Positions 26,977 to 35,060 of a stretch of DNA of 39,128 nucleotides are shown here, piece after piece. The translations under genes and the position numbers were made by a program. Source of the stretch: Chryseobacterium gleum (GTDB taxonomy: Bacteria; Bacteroidota; Bacteroidia; Flavobacteriales_D; Crocinitomicaceae). The stretch is taken from assembly GCA_945862165.1 (NCBI GenBank), contig CAMAXI010000018.1, positions 1 through 39,128 on the forward strand, read 5' to 3'. The notes under the pieces are model-generated. The model was not told where the DNA came from and did not search any database. It saw only the letters and a program-made list of their open reading frames with translations. Every line of letters starts with the position of its first letter. Positions within the stretch are counted from its first letter, which is position 1.

Positions 26977-29244
26977 TTATTTGTTTTGAGCATCTACCAC
27001 TGCAACCTTCACCATGTTAACGATTTCGCGCACAGAAGCACCCATTTGAACCACATGTACTGATTTTTTCAAACCAACTAAAATTGGACCAATTGCCTCT
27101 CCTTCAATCATTTCCTGCAACAACTTATAAGCTATATTTCCAGAAGATAAATTCGGGAAAATCAAGGTATTAACTTGCTTATTTGCCAACGAAGAGAACG
27201 AAAATTTCTCATTCATCAAATCGTTGTTTAACGCAAAGTTTGCTTGAACTTCACCATCTACAACAAGTGACGGATATTTTTCATGGAGAATATCTACCGC
27301 CTGCGCCATTTTAATCGAATCTTTCCCTGGAGACGATCCGAAGTTAGAATAACTCAACAAAGCAATTTTTGGAATCACTTTAAATTTACGAATTGTTTTC
27401 GCTACGTTATTTGTGATTTCCGCAATTTCTTCCGCGGTAGGATCCATGTTTATAGTCGTATCCGCTAAGAACAAAGGGCCTCTTTTTGTCATCAAAATGT
27501 ACAAACCAGCGATTGTTTTCACATCTTTTTGCGTACCGATTGTTTGTAAAGCAGGTCTAACCACGTCTTTATAATTACGTGTTGCTCCAGAAATCATAGC
27601 ATCCGCATCACCGGTTTCTACCATCATAGCACCGAAATGATTTCGTTCACGCATGATTTGAATAGATTCAAATTCGGTAAATCCTTTACGTTTACGTTTT
27701 TCGAAAAATGCTTTTCCGTAAGCTATGCGACGCTCTTGTTCCTCTTCCGATTTTGGGTCTACAATTTCAAATTCGGTAAACTCTAAGGCATATTCATTAA
27801 TAATTGCTTCGATACGTTTTCTGCTTCCTAACAGTATTGGAAATGCAACTGCTTCTTCACTCGCAAATTGCGCTGCTTTTAACACTTTATAATTATCTGC
27901 TTCCGCAAAAACTACGCGTTTTGGATTACTTTGCGCTTTTACGGTAATATTTCGTAATAACTTATTATCTAATCCTAAACGGTTTTTTAATTCCATTTCA
28001 TACGCATCCCAATCTTTTATTGGATTTTGCGCTACTCCTGAATCCATAGCTGCTTTTGCAACTGCTGGAGCAACGTAATAAATAAGACGTGTATCTAAGG
28101 GTTTTGGAATTATTTGTTCTCTACCAAAAGAAATACTTTTATCACCATACGCTTCAATTACTTCTTCCGGAATTGTTTCTTTCGCTAAAGATGCAATCGC
28201 TTTTACAGCTGCCAACTTCATTTCTTCGTTGATAGTAGTTGCGCGAACATCCAATGCACCACGGAAAATGAATGGGAAACCCAACACGTTATTCACTTGG
28301 TTAGGATGGTCCGAACGACCCGTTGCCATAATGATATCTTTACGCACAGAAACAGCATCTTTGTAGGAAATCTCTGGTTCTGGATTCGCTAAAGCAAAAA
28401 CAATTGGATCGTTTGCCATAGAAGCAATCATTTCTTTCGAAACTAAATTTCCTTTCGACAAACCAAGAAAAACATCTGCATTTACAAACATTTCTTCCAG
28501 GGATTTATCGCCGGTAGTATGTTGACCAAAAATTAACTTATTGTCTTCTAAATCTTTTCTACCTGCATGTAATAAACCTTTACTGTCATACATGAATATT
28601 TTTTTCACGTCAGCACCTAAAGAAATGTACAATTTTGCACAGGACATAGCAGCTGCACCAGCACCAGAAATAACAATAACGACATCTCCGATTTTTTTAT
28701 CAGCTAACTCTAACGCATTTAACAATGCAGCAGAAGAAATAATCGCGGTACCATGTTGATCATCGTGCATGATTGGAATATTCAATTCCTCTTTCAAACG
28801 ACGTTCTATCTCAAACGCTTCTGGCGCTTTAATATCTTCTAAATTGATCCCACCAAAAGTAGGAGCTATTGCCTTTACGGTTTGAATAAATAATTCTGGA
28901 TCAGATGCATCAACTTCAATATCAAATACATCGATATCTGCGAAAATTTTAAATAAAACTCCCTTCCCTTCCATTACTGGTTTCGATGCCAGAGGTCCAA
29001 TATTTCCGAGTCCTAAAACAGCCGTACCATTCGAAATTACAGCTACTAAATTTCCTTTAGCAGTATATTTATAAACGTCTTCAGCGTTTTCGGCAATTTT
29101 GATACATGGTTCTGCAACTCCAGGTGAATATGCTAAAGATAAATCACGTGGAGAAGCATAAGGTTTTGTAGGGATTACTTGCACTTTTCCTGGACGACCA
29201 CTGGAGTGGTAATCTAAAGCGTCTTGTTTGCGAATTTTTGCCAT
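26977..29244 (-). CDS. maeB: NADP-dependent malic enzyme with phosphotransacetylase-like domain
   Basis: MaeB decarboxylates malate to pyruvate with NADP. The 755 residues comprise the malic enzyme domain (about 1-425: [25 protein letters not shown]-type NAD region, [20 protein letters not shown]) and a C-terminal phosphotransacetylase-like domain (about 430-755), which in this fusion family is thought to sense acetyl-CoA rather than catalyse. A longer reading from a GTG at 29265 adds 7 residues; I chose the ATG at 29244 because it gives the family start [10 protein letters not shown] and because a TACATTTG promoter element (29275-29268) puts transcription start near 29262. First gene of the operon. 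Confidence 0.95.
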   Translation of the reverse strand: MAKIRKQDALDYHSSGRPGKVQVIPTKPYASPRDLSLAYSPGVAEPCIKIAENAEDVYKYTAKGNLVAVISNGTAVLGLGNIGPLASKPVMEGKGVLFKIFADIDVFDIEVDASDPELFIQTVKAIAPTFGGINLEDIKAPEAFEIERRLKEELNIPIMHDDQHGTAIISSAALLNALELADKKIGDVVIVISGAGAAAMSCAKLYISLGADVKKIFMYDSKGLLHAGRKDLEDNKLIFGQHTTGDKSLEEMFVNADVFLGLSKGNLVSKEMIASMANDPIVFALANPEPEISYKDAVSVRKDIIMATGRSDHPNQVNNVLGFPFIFRGALDVRATTINEEMKLAAVKAIASLAKETIPEEVIEAYGDKSISFGREQIIPKPLDTRLIYYVAPAVAKAAMDSGVAQNPIKDWDAYEMELKNRLGLDNKLLRNITVKAQSNPKRVVFAEADNYKVLKAAQFASEEAVAFPILLGSRKRIEAIINEYALEFTEFEIVDPKSEEEQERRIAYGKAFFEKRKRKGFTEFESIQIMRERNHFGAMMVETGDADAMISGATRNYKDVVRPALQTIGTQKDVKTIAGLYILMTKRGPLFLADTTINMDPTAEEIAEITNNVAKTIRKFKVIPKIALLSYSNFGSSPGKDSIKMAQAVDILHEKYPSLVVDGEVQANFALNNDLMNEKFSFSSLANKQVNTLIFPNLSSGNIAYKLLQEMIEGEAIGPILVGLKKSVHVVQMGASVREIVNMVKVAVVDAQNK

Positions 29245-29267
29245 AATCTGTTGGATATTTTTCACAA

Positions 29268-29275
29268 CAAATGTA
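29268..29275 (-). promoter_or_regulatory. maeB-ruvA-sprA promoter -7 element
   Basis: TACATTTG on the minus strand matches TAnnTTTG exactly, with a leader of about 18 nt to the ATG at 29244. A TTTG (29302-29299) is present but 23 bp upstream, a little far. Confidence 0.5.
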
Positions 29276-29349
29276 AGAAAAATCGAGGATTAATGATTCA
29301 AAAAAAAGAAATAAAAAAAGGATAGAAAAAGAGAATTGAAAGCTACAAA

Positions 29350-29673
29350 TCAGTGTCTTACTACAAATCTAGCTGTTTGAACTAACACTTCATTTGCATA
29401 AATATTTACGATGTAAACATTATTTTTAAAGTCAGATAAATCGATTTTTTTGAAACTATCTAATTCATCTGCAAAAATTTCTGTACCCAATGCACTGAAA
29501 ATTTTTATGGTACCTTTCGTTAAACCTCCTTTAACGTTAATATTTAAAAATTCAGAAGCTGGATTTGGATACACAGAAACAGAGATATCATCATTATCTA
29601 CAATTTTACTATTTGATTGTGCAAACAACCCAACAGAAAGAAAAATAAAAAGTGTAATGATAAAAAGTTTCAT
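29350..29673 (-). CDS. Small secreted protein made almost only of a T9SS type A sorting domain
   Basis: The 107-residue protein has a signal peptide (1-19, MKLFIITLFIFLSVGLFAQ), a linker of about 10 residues, then VYPNPASEFLNINV at about 31-44 and the rest of a type A T9SS C-terminal domain (IKIFSALGTEIF, IDLSDFKNNVYIVNIY, ending QTARFVVRH). No cargo domain lies between signal and sorting domain. An in-frame start at 29775 would add 34 hydrophobic residues, but a full TTTG-N19-TATATTTG promoter at 29722-29692 lies downstream of it, so I place the start at 29673. It lies upstream of maeB-ruvA-sprA on the same strand. Role unknown. Confidence 0.85.
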   Translation of the reverse strand: MKLFIITLFIFLSVGLFAQSNSKIVDNDDISVSVYPNPASEFLNINVKGGLTKGTIKIFSALGTEIFADELDSFKKIDLSDFKNNVYIVNIYANEVLVQTARFVVRH

Positions 29674-29691
29674 CGCTAAAATTGATTTATT

Positions 29692-29722
29692 CAAATATAT
29701 AAAATAAAGTTTGAAAAACAAA
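29692..29722 (-). promoter_or_regulatory. Canonical Bacteroidota promoter of the small T9SS-domain gene
   Basis: TTTG (29722-29719) and TATATTTG (29699-29692) are separated by 19 bp, an exact match to the TTTG/TAnnTTTG arrangement. The start would be near 29687, giving a leader of about 14 nt to the ATG at 29673. It decides the start codon of that gene. Confidence 0.75.
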
Positions 29723-29814
29723 CAATTAACAGAAAAATATAAAAATATAAAAATCGAAAGAAAATAAATCGACAACTTTATGGATAATTTCGAAAGAAAA
29801 AAATGACATTTTTC

Positions 29815-29844
29815 TTGTTGATTGAAAAATTAATTCTAATTTTG
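29815..29844 (+). promoter_or_regulatory. bcp promoter
   Basis: TTG (29815-29817), 19 bp, then TAATTTTG (29837-29844), a full match to the Bacteroidota promoter. The leader to the bcp ATG would be about 116 nt and contains a 25-codon ORF. Confidence 0.65.
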
Positions 29845-29892
29845 ATTAAATAATAATCGTATTTGTTTAAAATATAAGCATTAAATAGCCCT

Positions 29893-29970
29893 ATGGAAAA
29901 TCAAATAATAATAAAAGTCTCAAAAGGCGTATTCCAAATGACCTTTAAAAATCAAATTAAAAACATATGA
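29893..29970 (+). CDS. Possible leader peptide overlapping the bcp start
   Basis: A 25-codon ORF starts with ATG at 29893 (peptide begins MENQIIIKVSKG) and ends in a TGA that overlaps the bcp ATG as ATGA. It lies downstream of a good promoter, and the 4-nt overlap is the usual sign of translational coupling. The sequence is Ile/Lys/Asn-rich, which is also what AT-rich non-coding DNA would give, so it may be chance. Confidence 0.35.
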   Translation: MENQIIIKVSKGVFQMTFKNQIKNI

Positions 29971-30437
29971 AACATTTAAAATTAAACGACAAAGCACCTG
30001 CATTTGAGAGTTTCGACCAACACGGGGGTGCGTTTTCATCTACAACCTTAATCGGAAAAAAGTTCGTGCTATATTTCTATCCGAAAGATTTAACTCCTGG
30101 TTGTACAGCACAAGCGTGTAATTTACGGGATAACTATGCAGAACTACAAGCACAAGGAATTGAGATTATAGGTGTAAGTATGGATGATGCTAATTTACAT
30201 ACGCGCTTTATAAACAAGTATGAACTTCCTTTTACCTTATTGGCAGATACCGACCGAAAAGTAATCGAAACATTCGGTGTTTGGGGATACAAAAAATTTA
30301 TGGGTAAAGAATATGACGGAATTCACCGTACGACATTTGTTGTTAATGAAGCAGGAACCATAATCGGAATCATTGACAAGCCAAACACAAAAGACCATAC
30401 CCGCGAAATTTTAGAAATTTATGCGAATCATAAGTAG
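29967..30437 (+). CDS. bcp: Thioredoxin-dependent thiol peroxidase (Bcp/PrxQ)
   Basis: Bcp reduces hydroperoxides with electrons from thioredoxin. In the 156-residue thioredoxin fold, the motif YPKDLTPGCTAQACNLRD holds peroxidatic Cys46 and resolving Cys51, the CxxxxC spacing of the PrxQ class; the later GVWGYKKFMGKEYDGIHRTTFVV is also typical. Length is normal. It has its own promoter and a possible leader ORF overlapping its start. recA follows 96 bp later with a separate promoter. Confidence 0.94.
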   Translation: MKHLKLNDKAPAFESFDQHGGAFSSTTLIGKKFVLYFYPKDLTPGCTAQACNLRDNYAELQAQGIEIIGVSMDDANLHTRFINKYELPFTLLADTDRKVIETFGVWGYKKFMGKEYDGIHRTTFVVNEAGTIIGIIDKPNTKDHTREILEIYANHK

Positions 30438-30460
30438 AACGTAAAAAAATTACGTTTTTC
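30438..30460 (+). terminator. Weak hairpin terminator after bcp
   Basis: A 7-bp stem AACGTAA (30438-30444) / TTACGTT (30450-30456) with an AAAAA loop begins directly after the bcp stop and runs into TTTC. The stem is AT-rich, so termination would be partial. Confidence 0.4.
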
Positions 30461-30466
30461 AGAGCA

Positions 30467-30474
30467 TACCTTTG
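30467..30474 (+). promoter_or_regulatory. recA promoter -7 element
   Basis: TACCTTTG matches TAnnTTTG. The leader to the recA ATG would be about 53 nt. No -33 TTTG and no obvious SOS-box palindrome are seen near it. Confidence 0.5.
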
Positions 30475-30533
30475 TCAAAAGAAGCGCTAAAAGGGGCGAA
30501 CTAAAAAGTAAAAACAAATTAAAAATAGAAATC

Positions 30534-31574
30534 ATGGCAAAAGAAGCAAACAAAGAGGTGAACTTAGAGAAATTGAAAGCACTTCAACTTACAATGGATA
30601 AGTTAGATAAAACCTATGGAAAAGGAAGTGTGATGAAATTAGGAGATTCACCGATAGAAGAAGTGGAAGTAATACCTTCTGGATCAATTACTTTAGATCT
30701 AGCTTTAGGGGTAAATGGTTTTCCAAAAGGTAGAATCGTAGAAATCTACGGGCCAGAATCATCTGGTAAAACAACTTTAGCAATTCACGCTATTGCGGAA
30801 TGTCAAAAAAATGGTGGTATCGCTGCATTTATTGATGCTGAACACGCATTCGATCAATTTTACGCGAAAAGATTAGGAGTAGACATCGATAACTTATTAA
30901 TCTCTCAACCGGATAATGGAGAACAAGCTTTAGAAATCGCGGATAACTTGATACGTTCAGGTGCAATCGATTTAATCGTTGTGGATTCTGTAGCGGCATT
31001 AACGCCAAAAGCAGAAATCGAAGGTGAAATGGGTGATTCACAAATGGGCTTGCAAGCACGTTTGATGTCAAAAGCATTAAGAAAATTAACTGGTTCTATT
31101 TCAAAAGCAAAATGTTCTTGCATCTTTATCAACCAATTACGTGATAAAATCGGTGTAATGTTTGGTAACCCTGAAACTACTACTGGTGGTAACGCATTGA
31201 AATTCTATGCATCTGTTCGTTTAGACATTCGTCGTGCAGCACAATTAAAAGACGGGGAAGAAGTTATTGGTAACCGCGTGAAAGTAAAAGTGGTTAAAAA
31301 CAAAGTTGCTCCACCATTCCGTAAAGCAGAATTCGACATCATGTACGGAGCTGGTATTTCTAAAGTAGGAGAAATCATCGACCTAGGAGTAGATTTGAAT
31401 ATCATCAAGAAAAGTGGTTCATGGTTCTCTTACGGAGAAACGAAATTAGGTCAAGGTAGAGACTCTGTAAAATCCATCTTATCCGATAATCCAGAACTAA
31501 TGTTAGAATTAGAAGGACTAATCAAAGATGCATTGAGAAAACCAGAGGCGCAAGAGTTAGTGTTAGGAGAATAG
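30534..31574 (+). CDS. recA: Recombinase RecA
   Basis: RecA forms filaments on single-stranded DNA for homologous strand exchange and SOS signalling. The 346 residues show Walker A GPESSGKT (73-80), the [10 protein letters not shown] segment, Walker [11 protein letters not shown], loop L1 ([14 protein letters not shown]) and loop L2 ([21 protein letters not shown]). The C-terminus is complete, with no intein. Expressed from its own promoter; it ends at a duplicated palindrome shared with the convergent aspartate kinase gene. Confidence 0.98.
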   Translation: MAKEANKEVNLEKLKALQLTMDKLDKTYGKGSVMKLGDSPIEEVEVIPSGSITLDLALGVNGFPKGRIVEIYGPESSGKTTLAIHAIAECQKNGGIAAFIDAEHAFDQFYAKRLGVDIDNLLISQPDNGEQALEIADNLIRSGAIDLIVVDSVAALTPKAEIEGEMGDSQMGLQARLMSKALRKLTGSISKAKCSCIFINQLRDKIGVMFGNPETTTGGNALKFYASVRLDIRRAAQLKDGEEVIGNRVKVKVVKNKVAPPFRKAEFDIMYGAGISKVGEIIDLGVDLNIIKKSGSWFSYGETKLGQGRDSVKSILSDNPELMLELEGLIKDALRKPEAQELVLGE

Positions 31575-31580
31575 GTTTCA

Positions 31581-31640
31581 AAAACAGTAGAGCCACAATA
31601 AAACCAGTAGAGCCACAATGCGTTGTGGCTCTACTGGTTT
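31581..31640. terminator. Bidirectional hairpin with tandemly duplicated left arm, REP-like family copy C
   Basis: The left arm AAACCAGTAGAGCCACAA (31601-31618) pairs perfectly with 31623-31640 around a TGCG loop (18-bp stem). The 20 bases before it (31581-31600) are an 18/20 copy of the left arm, so two alternative hairpins compete for one right arm. It lies between convergent recA and the aspartate kinase gene and shares the GTAGAG arm and AATGCGTT-type centre of copies A and B. Confidence 0.85.
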
Positions 31641-31649
31641 ATATCGTTA

Positions 31650-32915
31650 TTATCGCATCAAAATCCGAGCAGTTTGTTCGGATTTTTGGGTTAATATAAT
31701 CTGTTTGTCTACAGTTACACGATCGATCGTTTGTTGATCATAATGACGAATAGTCACCAACTCAAACCCCTCTTCTACCGAAATAACGAAATCATTTTCT
31801 AAAATTTGAAATAAATTTTTGATCACATTTTGTTTATTATCAATTACAAAATCAAAACTAATAGCAGAGTTCTGCATTAAGTTAATTTGCACACCTGCTT
31901 GTGATAAAACTTCAAATAAATGACTTAAATTTTCTTCTGCAATGAATGAAAAATCCTTCGGAATAATACTCACTTTTATTTGATCCATTTTAAAAATAAA
32001 AGAGGGTACTAAATGATCAAATTCAGTCGAAGCAGAAATTTGGGTTCCATCCGCATATGGATCAATAAAGGATTTCACATACAAAGGAATATTTTTATTC
32101 TGTAACGGTTTTATTGTTTTTGGGTGAATTACTGTTGCCCCATAATACGCCAACTCAATCGCTTCTTGGAAAGAAATTTGATTCAATTTAATTGTTTCAT
32201 CAAACCACTTTGGATCCGCATTCAACATCCCTGGAACATCTTTCCAAATCGTAACGCTTTTTGCCTCTAAACAATATGCGAAAATTCCAGCGGAATAATC
32301 AGAGCCTTCTCGACCAAGGGTGGTAGTTAAACCTTCTGTAGTGGAACCTATAAAACCTTGGGTAATTATAGTGTCGGAAGATTTTAGTAAAGGTTTAACA
32401 ACAGTTGAAATTAACTCTTGCGTCTTATCCCAATCCACATTACCATTACGATACATATTATCCGTACGAATACACAAACGAGCATCTAGCCAAATAGCTT
32501 TTTCTGTTTGATCCAATAAATAACTCTCTACAATTTTAGTAGAGAGAATTTCTCCCAAAGAAACAACTTGATCGTATACAAAATCATAGTTTTCAGAAAT
32601 AGGTTGTTTGATTTTACCTAATAAATTTTCAAACAATTCATCGATAAACGTATTTAAACGTTCATGTTGACCCGGAAATAATTTTAAACAAATATCAACA
32701 TGAAATTGGTACACCTGATCCACTAGATAACGGAACGATTCATTGTTTTTTGTCCACAAGGCATCAACAATTTCTTCCATTGCATTCGTTGTCTTTCCCA
32801 TTGCTGAAACAACAACTAATTTTTTGTCCTTTGGAAATAAGGAAATGATTTTAGCGACATTTTTTACCGCATCCGCATTCTTTACTGAAGCGCCACCAAA
32901 TTTAAAAACTAACAT
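31650..32915 (-). CDS. Aspartate kinase (monofunctional)
   Basis: It phosphorylates aspartate at the entry to lysine, threonine, methionine and diaminopimelate synthesis. The 421 residues have the amino-acid kinase domain with KFGGASVKNA (5-14), LGREGSDYSAGIFAYCLEA (about 206-224) and KDVPGMLNADPK, then a short C-terminal ACT region (about 310-421) with VSIIPKDFSFIAEENLSHLFEVL. There is no homoserine dehydrogenase fusion. It is 53 bp after an outer-membrane-type protein and probably belongs to the cvpA transcription unit. Feedback specificity cannot be read from the sequence. Confidence 0.93.
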   Translation of the reverse strand: MLVFKFGGASVKNADAVKNVAKIISLFPKDKKLVVVSAMGKTTNAMEEIVDALWTKNNESFRYLVDQVYQFHVDICLKLFPGQHERLNTFIDELFENLLGKIKQPISENYDFVYDQVVSLGEILSTKIVESYLLDQTEKAIWLDARLCIRTDNMYRNGNVDWDKTQELISTVVKPLLKSSDTIITQGFIGSTTEGLTTTLGREGSDYSAGIFAYCLEAKSVTIWKDVPGMLNADPKWFDETIKLNQISFQEAIELAYYGATVIHPKTIKPLQNKNIPLYVKSFIDPYADGTQISASTEFDHLVPSFIFKMDQIKVSIIPKDFSFIAEENLSHLFEVLSQAGVQINLMQNSAISFDFVIDNKQNVIKNLFQILENDFVISVEEGFELVTIRHYDQQTIDRVTVDKQIILTQKSEQTARILMR

Positions 32916-32968
32916 ATAACAAGAACATTACAAATTAACATCAAATAAAATAACCAATTATAAATCAA

Positions 32969-33481
32969 CTACTTCTTCCAGTTAAAATTACGATATTGAA
33001 CCAAAACAAAACGTAAAGTCATAAAAAAAGTATTACACGGAAAACTTGTTTTTACTCGACTTAAAAAATTATACCCTGTCTGCATGTGAAGTTGCCCAAT
33101 TTTATAACCTACCACCGGTGCAAAACCAATTGCGTTGTGGGTGTAATCTGTTCTAAAAATTGCGTTTGCGCCATAGGTTAAATTTAATCTTCCCGCTTTG
33201 TACCAATAACCCAAATCATATCCGAGTAGATTATTGGAAAAATTGTAATTAAATCCAAGACGCACCGAATGTGTCGTTGGACGAATCCATTTAATATTCT
33301 TATGTTGGTACTCTGCTCCAAATTCAATGCTGGAGAATTTTCCTTGTTGTAATCCAAGATAAGGACCAAACTTATCTACATCCAAGTCCGTAATGTCCAA
33401 CTTGTGCATAAATTGCAATTGTTGGGCGTTTAGTGCACACGAAAAAAAGAATAAAAAAAGAATAAAAATCTTATTTTTCAT
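32969..33481 (-). CDS. Small outer-membrane beta-barrel-like protein, unknown function
   Basis: The 170-residue protein has a signal peptide (about 1-19, MKNKIFILFLFFFSCALNAQ) and then alternating aromatic and polar residues in short strands (SVRLGFNYNF, YDLGYWYKAG, LNLTYGANAIF, GFAPVVGYKIG, MTLRFVLVQY), as in small beta-barrels. I do not recognise a family. A longer reading begins at a TTG at 33526; the ATG at 33481 gives a clean signal peptide and overlaps the end of cvpA by 11 nt, so I prefer it. Translationally coupled to cvpA, upstream of aspartate kinase. Confidence 0.75.
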   Translation of the reverse strand: MKNKIFILFLFFFSCALNAQQLQFMHKLDITDLDVDKFGPYLGLQQGKFSSIEFGAEYQHKNIKWIRPTTHSVRLGFNYNFSNNLLGYDLGYWYKAGRLNLTYGANAIFRTDYTHNAIGFAPVVGYKIGQLHMQTGYNFLSRVKTSFPCNTFFMTLRFVLVQYRNFNWKK

Positions 33482-34100
33482 GCCTAAAATAAAGATTTCG
33501 TAATGCGATAGAATCCGTAGTTTCAATCCCTAAACTATCTGCTAAAAATTTTGCCCGTTGAACGTCATTAACCGTATAACTCGAGGTGTCCGATTGAATA
33601 GTGTTTTTAAGAAAAATTGCACTTTCCTTTAAGGACGGAATCGTTGTGGTGGAAACCTTTAATATTGGTGTATATAATAGGGACTCTTGTTTCACTTTAG
33701 CTGGGAAAAAAGCTAATTTTTCATCGTAGGACTCTAAAATCACCAATAAGGTACTCAACATATATACATACTTGAGCAGTGAAAAAAATACACCAGCAAA
33801 TTTATTTAGGGGTGTGAGGGCTGTAATCTTAATCAATTTTTCAATGGTTTTACCCAAGAAAAAAACCATTGCACCCACAGCTAAAAATGTAATAGTAAAT
33901 GCAATAATTGGTAAATATTTTGAATTTAATCCTAGATACTCTCGTAACAAACCAGCCGTAAAATCAGAAAAATGTATCCCAACATATATTCCTACAAAAA
34001 GTGCTAAAAGAGTAAATACCTCAATGATTAAACCATGCTTAAACCCTTTCCAAGCAGCATAAACAAGTGGTATAATCAATAAAATATCTATCGAATTCAT
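33471..34100 (-). CDS. CvpA family membrane protein
   Basis: The 209 residues contain four membrane helices (about 3-19, 24-46, 62-84, 98-116) with the CvpA signature: DILLIIPLVYAAWKGFKHGLI near the start. After the last helix there is an about 90-residue polar tail. E. coli CvpA is linked to colicin V production and bile tolerance, but the role in Bacteroidota is unknown. It overlaps the next gene by 11 nt. It lies behind the terminator of the peroxiredoxin gene, so it needs its own promoter, which I could not place with confidence. Confidence 0.85.
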   Translation of the reverse strand: MNSIDILLIIPLVYAAWKGFKHGLIIEVFTLLALFVGIYVGIHFSDFTAGLLREYLGLNSKYLPIIAFTITFLAVGAMVFFLGKTIEKLIKITALTPLNKFAGVFFSLLKYVYMLSTLLVILESYDEKLAFFPAKVKQESLLYTPILKVSTTTIPSLKESAIFLKNTIQSDTSSYTVNDVQRAKFLADSLGIETTDSIALRNLYFRHEK

Positions 34101-34187
34101 TCCGAAAATTTAGATAAAAGTAAGCTATTCTAATAAATCAATAAGTAGGGAAATAAAAACTTCTACACCAAAATTTGTTAAACAAAA

Positions 34188-34216
34188 AAAGGTTGTTTCA
34201 AATTGAAACAACCTTT
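34188..34216 (-). terminator. Intrinsic terminator of the peroxiredoxin gene
   Basis: Stem AAAGGTTGTTTCA (34188-34200) with its complement at 34204-34216 (13 bp, 3-nt loop). Read on the minus strand, a run of T follows the stem, the form of a strong intrinsic terminator 19 nt after the peroxiredoxin stop. Confidence 0.85.
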
Positions 34217-34235
34217 CGTAATAAAAAATCAGGTA

Positions 34236-34868
34236 TTAGTGATTTGCTAAATAATCTGCAACACCATCAAAAGAAGCTTTCATTCCTTCATCTCCTTTTG
34301 TCCAATTTGCAGGACAAACTTCTCCGTTTTCTTCGAAGAATTGTAAAGCATCTACCATACGAAGTGCTTCATCCACATTTCTTCCTAATGGGAAGTTATT
34401 AACCAATTGGTGCATTACAACACCGTTTTTGTCAATCAAAAACAATCCACGGTAAGCGATCATTGGTCCAGTGGCATATAAATTACCATCTACATCGTAA
34501 TCATATTCACCAGCTAAAACGCCATACGATTCAGAAATAGTTTTGGAAGTATCTGCAATAATTGGGTAAGTTACACCTTCAATTCCACCTTTGTTTTTTG
34601 GTACTTGTAACCATCCCCAGTGAGATTCTTCTGTGTCTGTAGAACAAGCAACAACTTTTGCTCCTCTTGCTTCGAACTCTCCTAATTTCGCTTGGAAAGC
34701 ATGTAATTCAGAAGGACAAACAAATGTAAAATCTTTCGGATAGAAAAATAAAACAACTGGGTTTTTTCCTACGTATTGGTCTAATGAAAAACCAGAAACA
34801 ACTTCACCACCATTAATAACTGCTCCAGCAGAAAAATGAGGTGCTTTTTTACCTACTAATACACTCAT
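34236..34868 (-). CDS. Typical 2-Cys peroxiredoxin (AhpC/Prx1 type)
   Basis: It reduces hydrogen peroxide and alkyl hydroperoxides. The 210 residues hold FFYPKDFTFVCPSELHAF with peroxidatic Cys51 and GEVCPANW with resolving Cys185, the C-terminal arrangement of the Prx1/AhpC class, plus the GGIEGVTYPIIAD segment. GGIEG matches the GGLG-type motif that makes many of these enzymes prone to over-oxidation, though a C-terminal YF is not evident. Single gene with a strong terminator and an own promoter, divergent from tdh. Confidence 0.94.
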   Translation of the reverse strand: MSVLVGKKAPHFSAGAVINGGEVVSGFSLDQYVGKNPVVLFFYPKDFTFVCPSELHAFQAKLGEFEARGAKVVACSTDTEESHWGWLQVPKNKGGIEGVTYPIIADTSKTISESYGVLAGEYDYDVDGNLYATGPMIAYRGLFLIDKNGVVMHQLVNNFPLGRNVDEALRMVDALQFFEENGEVCPANWTKGDEGMKASFDGVADYLANH

Positions 34869-34908
34869 GTTAATTTATTTTTAGATTTAATTTAGCGTGT
34901 TATGCATA

Positions 34909-34916
34909 CAAATTTA
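34909..34916 (-). promoter_or_regulatory. Peroxiredoxin promoter -7 element
   Basis: TAAATTTG on the minus strand matches TAnnTTTG, with a leader of about 36 nt. The -33 box is weak, which would fit a gene needing an activator, but I see no clear OxyR-type site. Confidence 0.45.
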
Positions 34917-35008
34917 CAAATTGATTTGTGGATAGACTAAAAATAAATAGGAAAACCTTCGAATAAATTTTAACCCTAACGTTACCAAATAATTCGCGCT
35001 GTTTTTTA

Positions 35009-35038
35009 TTGTTTTAAGAACATTTTCCTTTATTTTTG
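35009..35038 (+). promoter_or_regulatory. tdh promoter
   Basis: TTG (35009-35011), 19 bp, then TATTTTTG (35031-35038), a full match to the Bacteroidota consensus; leader about 17 nt to the tdh ATG. Confidence 0.65.
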
Positions 35039-35060
35039 CGACTTACATTAGTTAAAAAAC

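Noticed and set aside
29245-29265. GTG start adding seven residues to MaeB
   Set aside because: It lies at or before the predicted transcription start; the ATG at 29244 gives the usual family N terminus.
29674-29775. 34-residue hydrophobic N-terminal extension of the small T9SS-domain protein
   Set aside because: A full TTTG-N19-TATATTTG promoter lies inside it, and the downstream ATG at 29673 starts a clean signal peptide, so the extension is most likely not translated.
33482-33526. TTG start adding 15 residues to the small barrel-like protein
   Set aside because: The extra residues would precede and spoil the signal peptide, and they lie within the cvpA coding sequence; ATG at 33481 is better.
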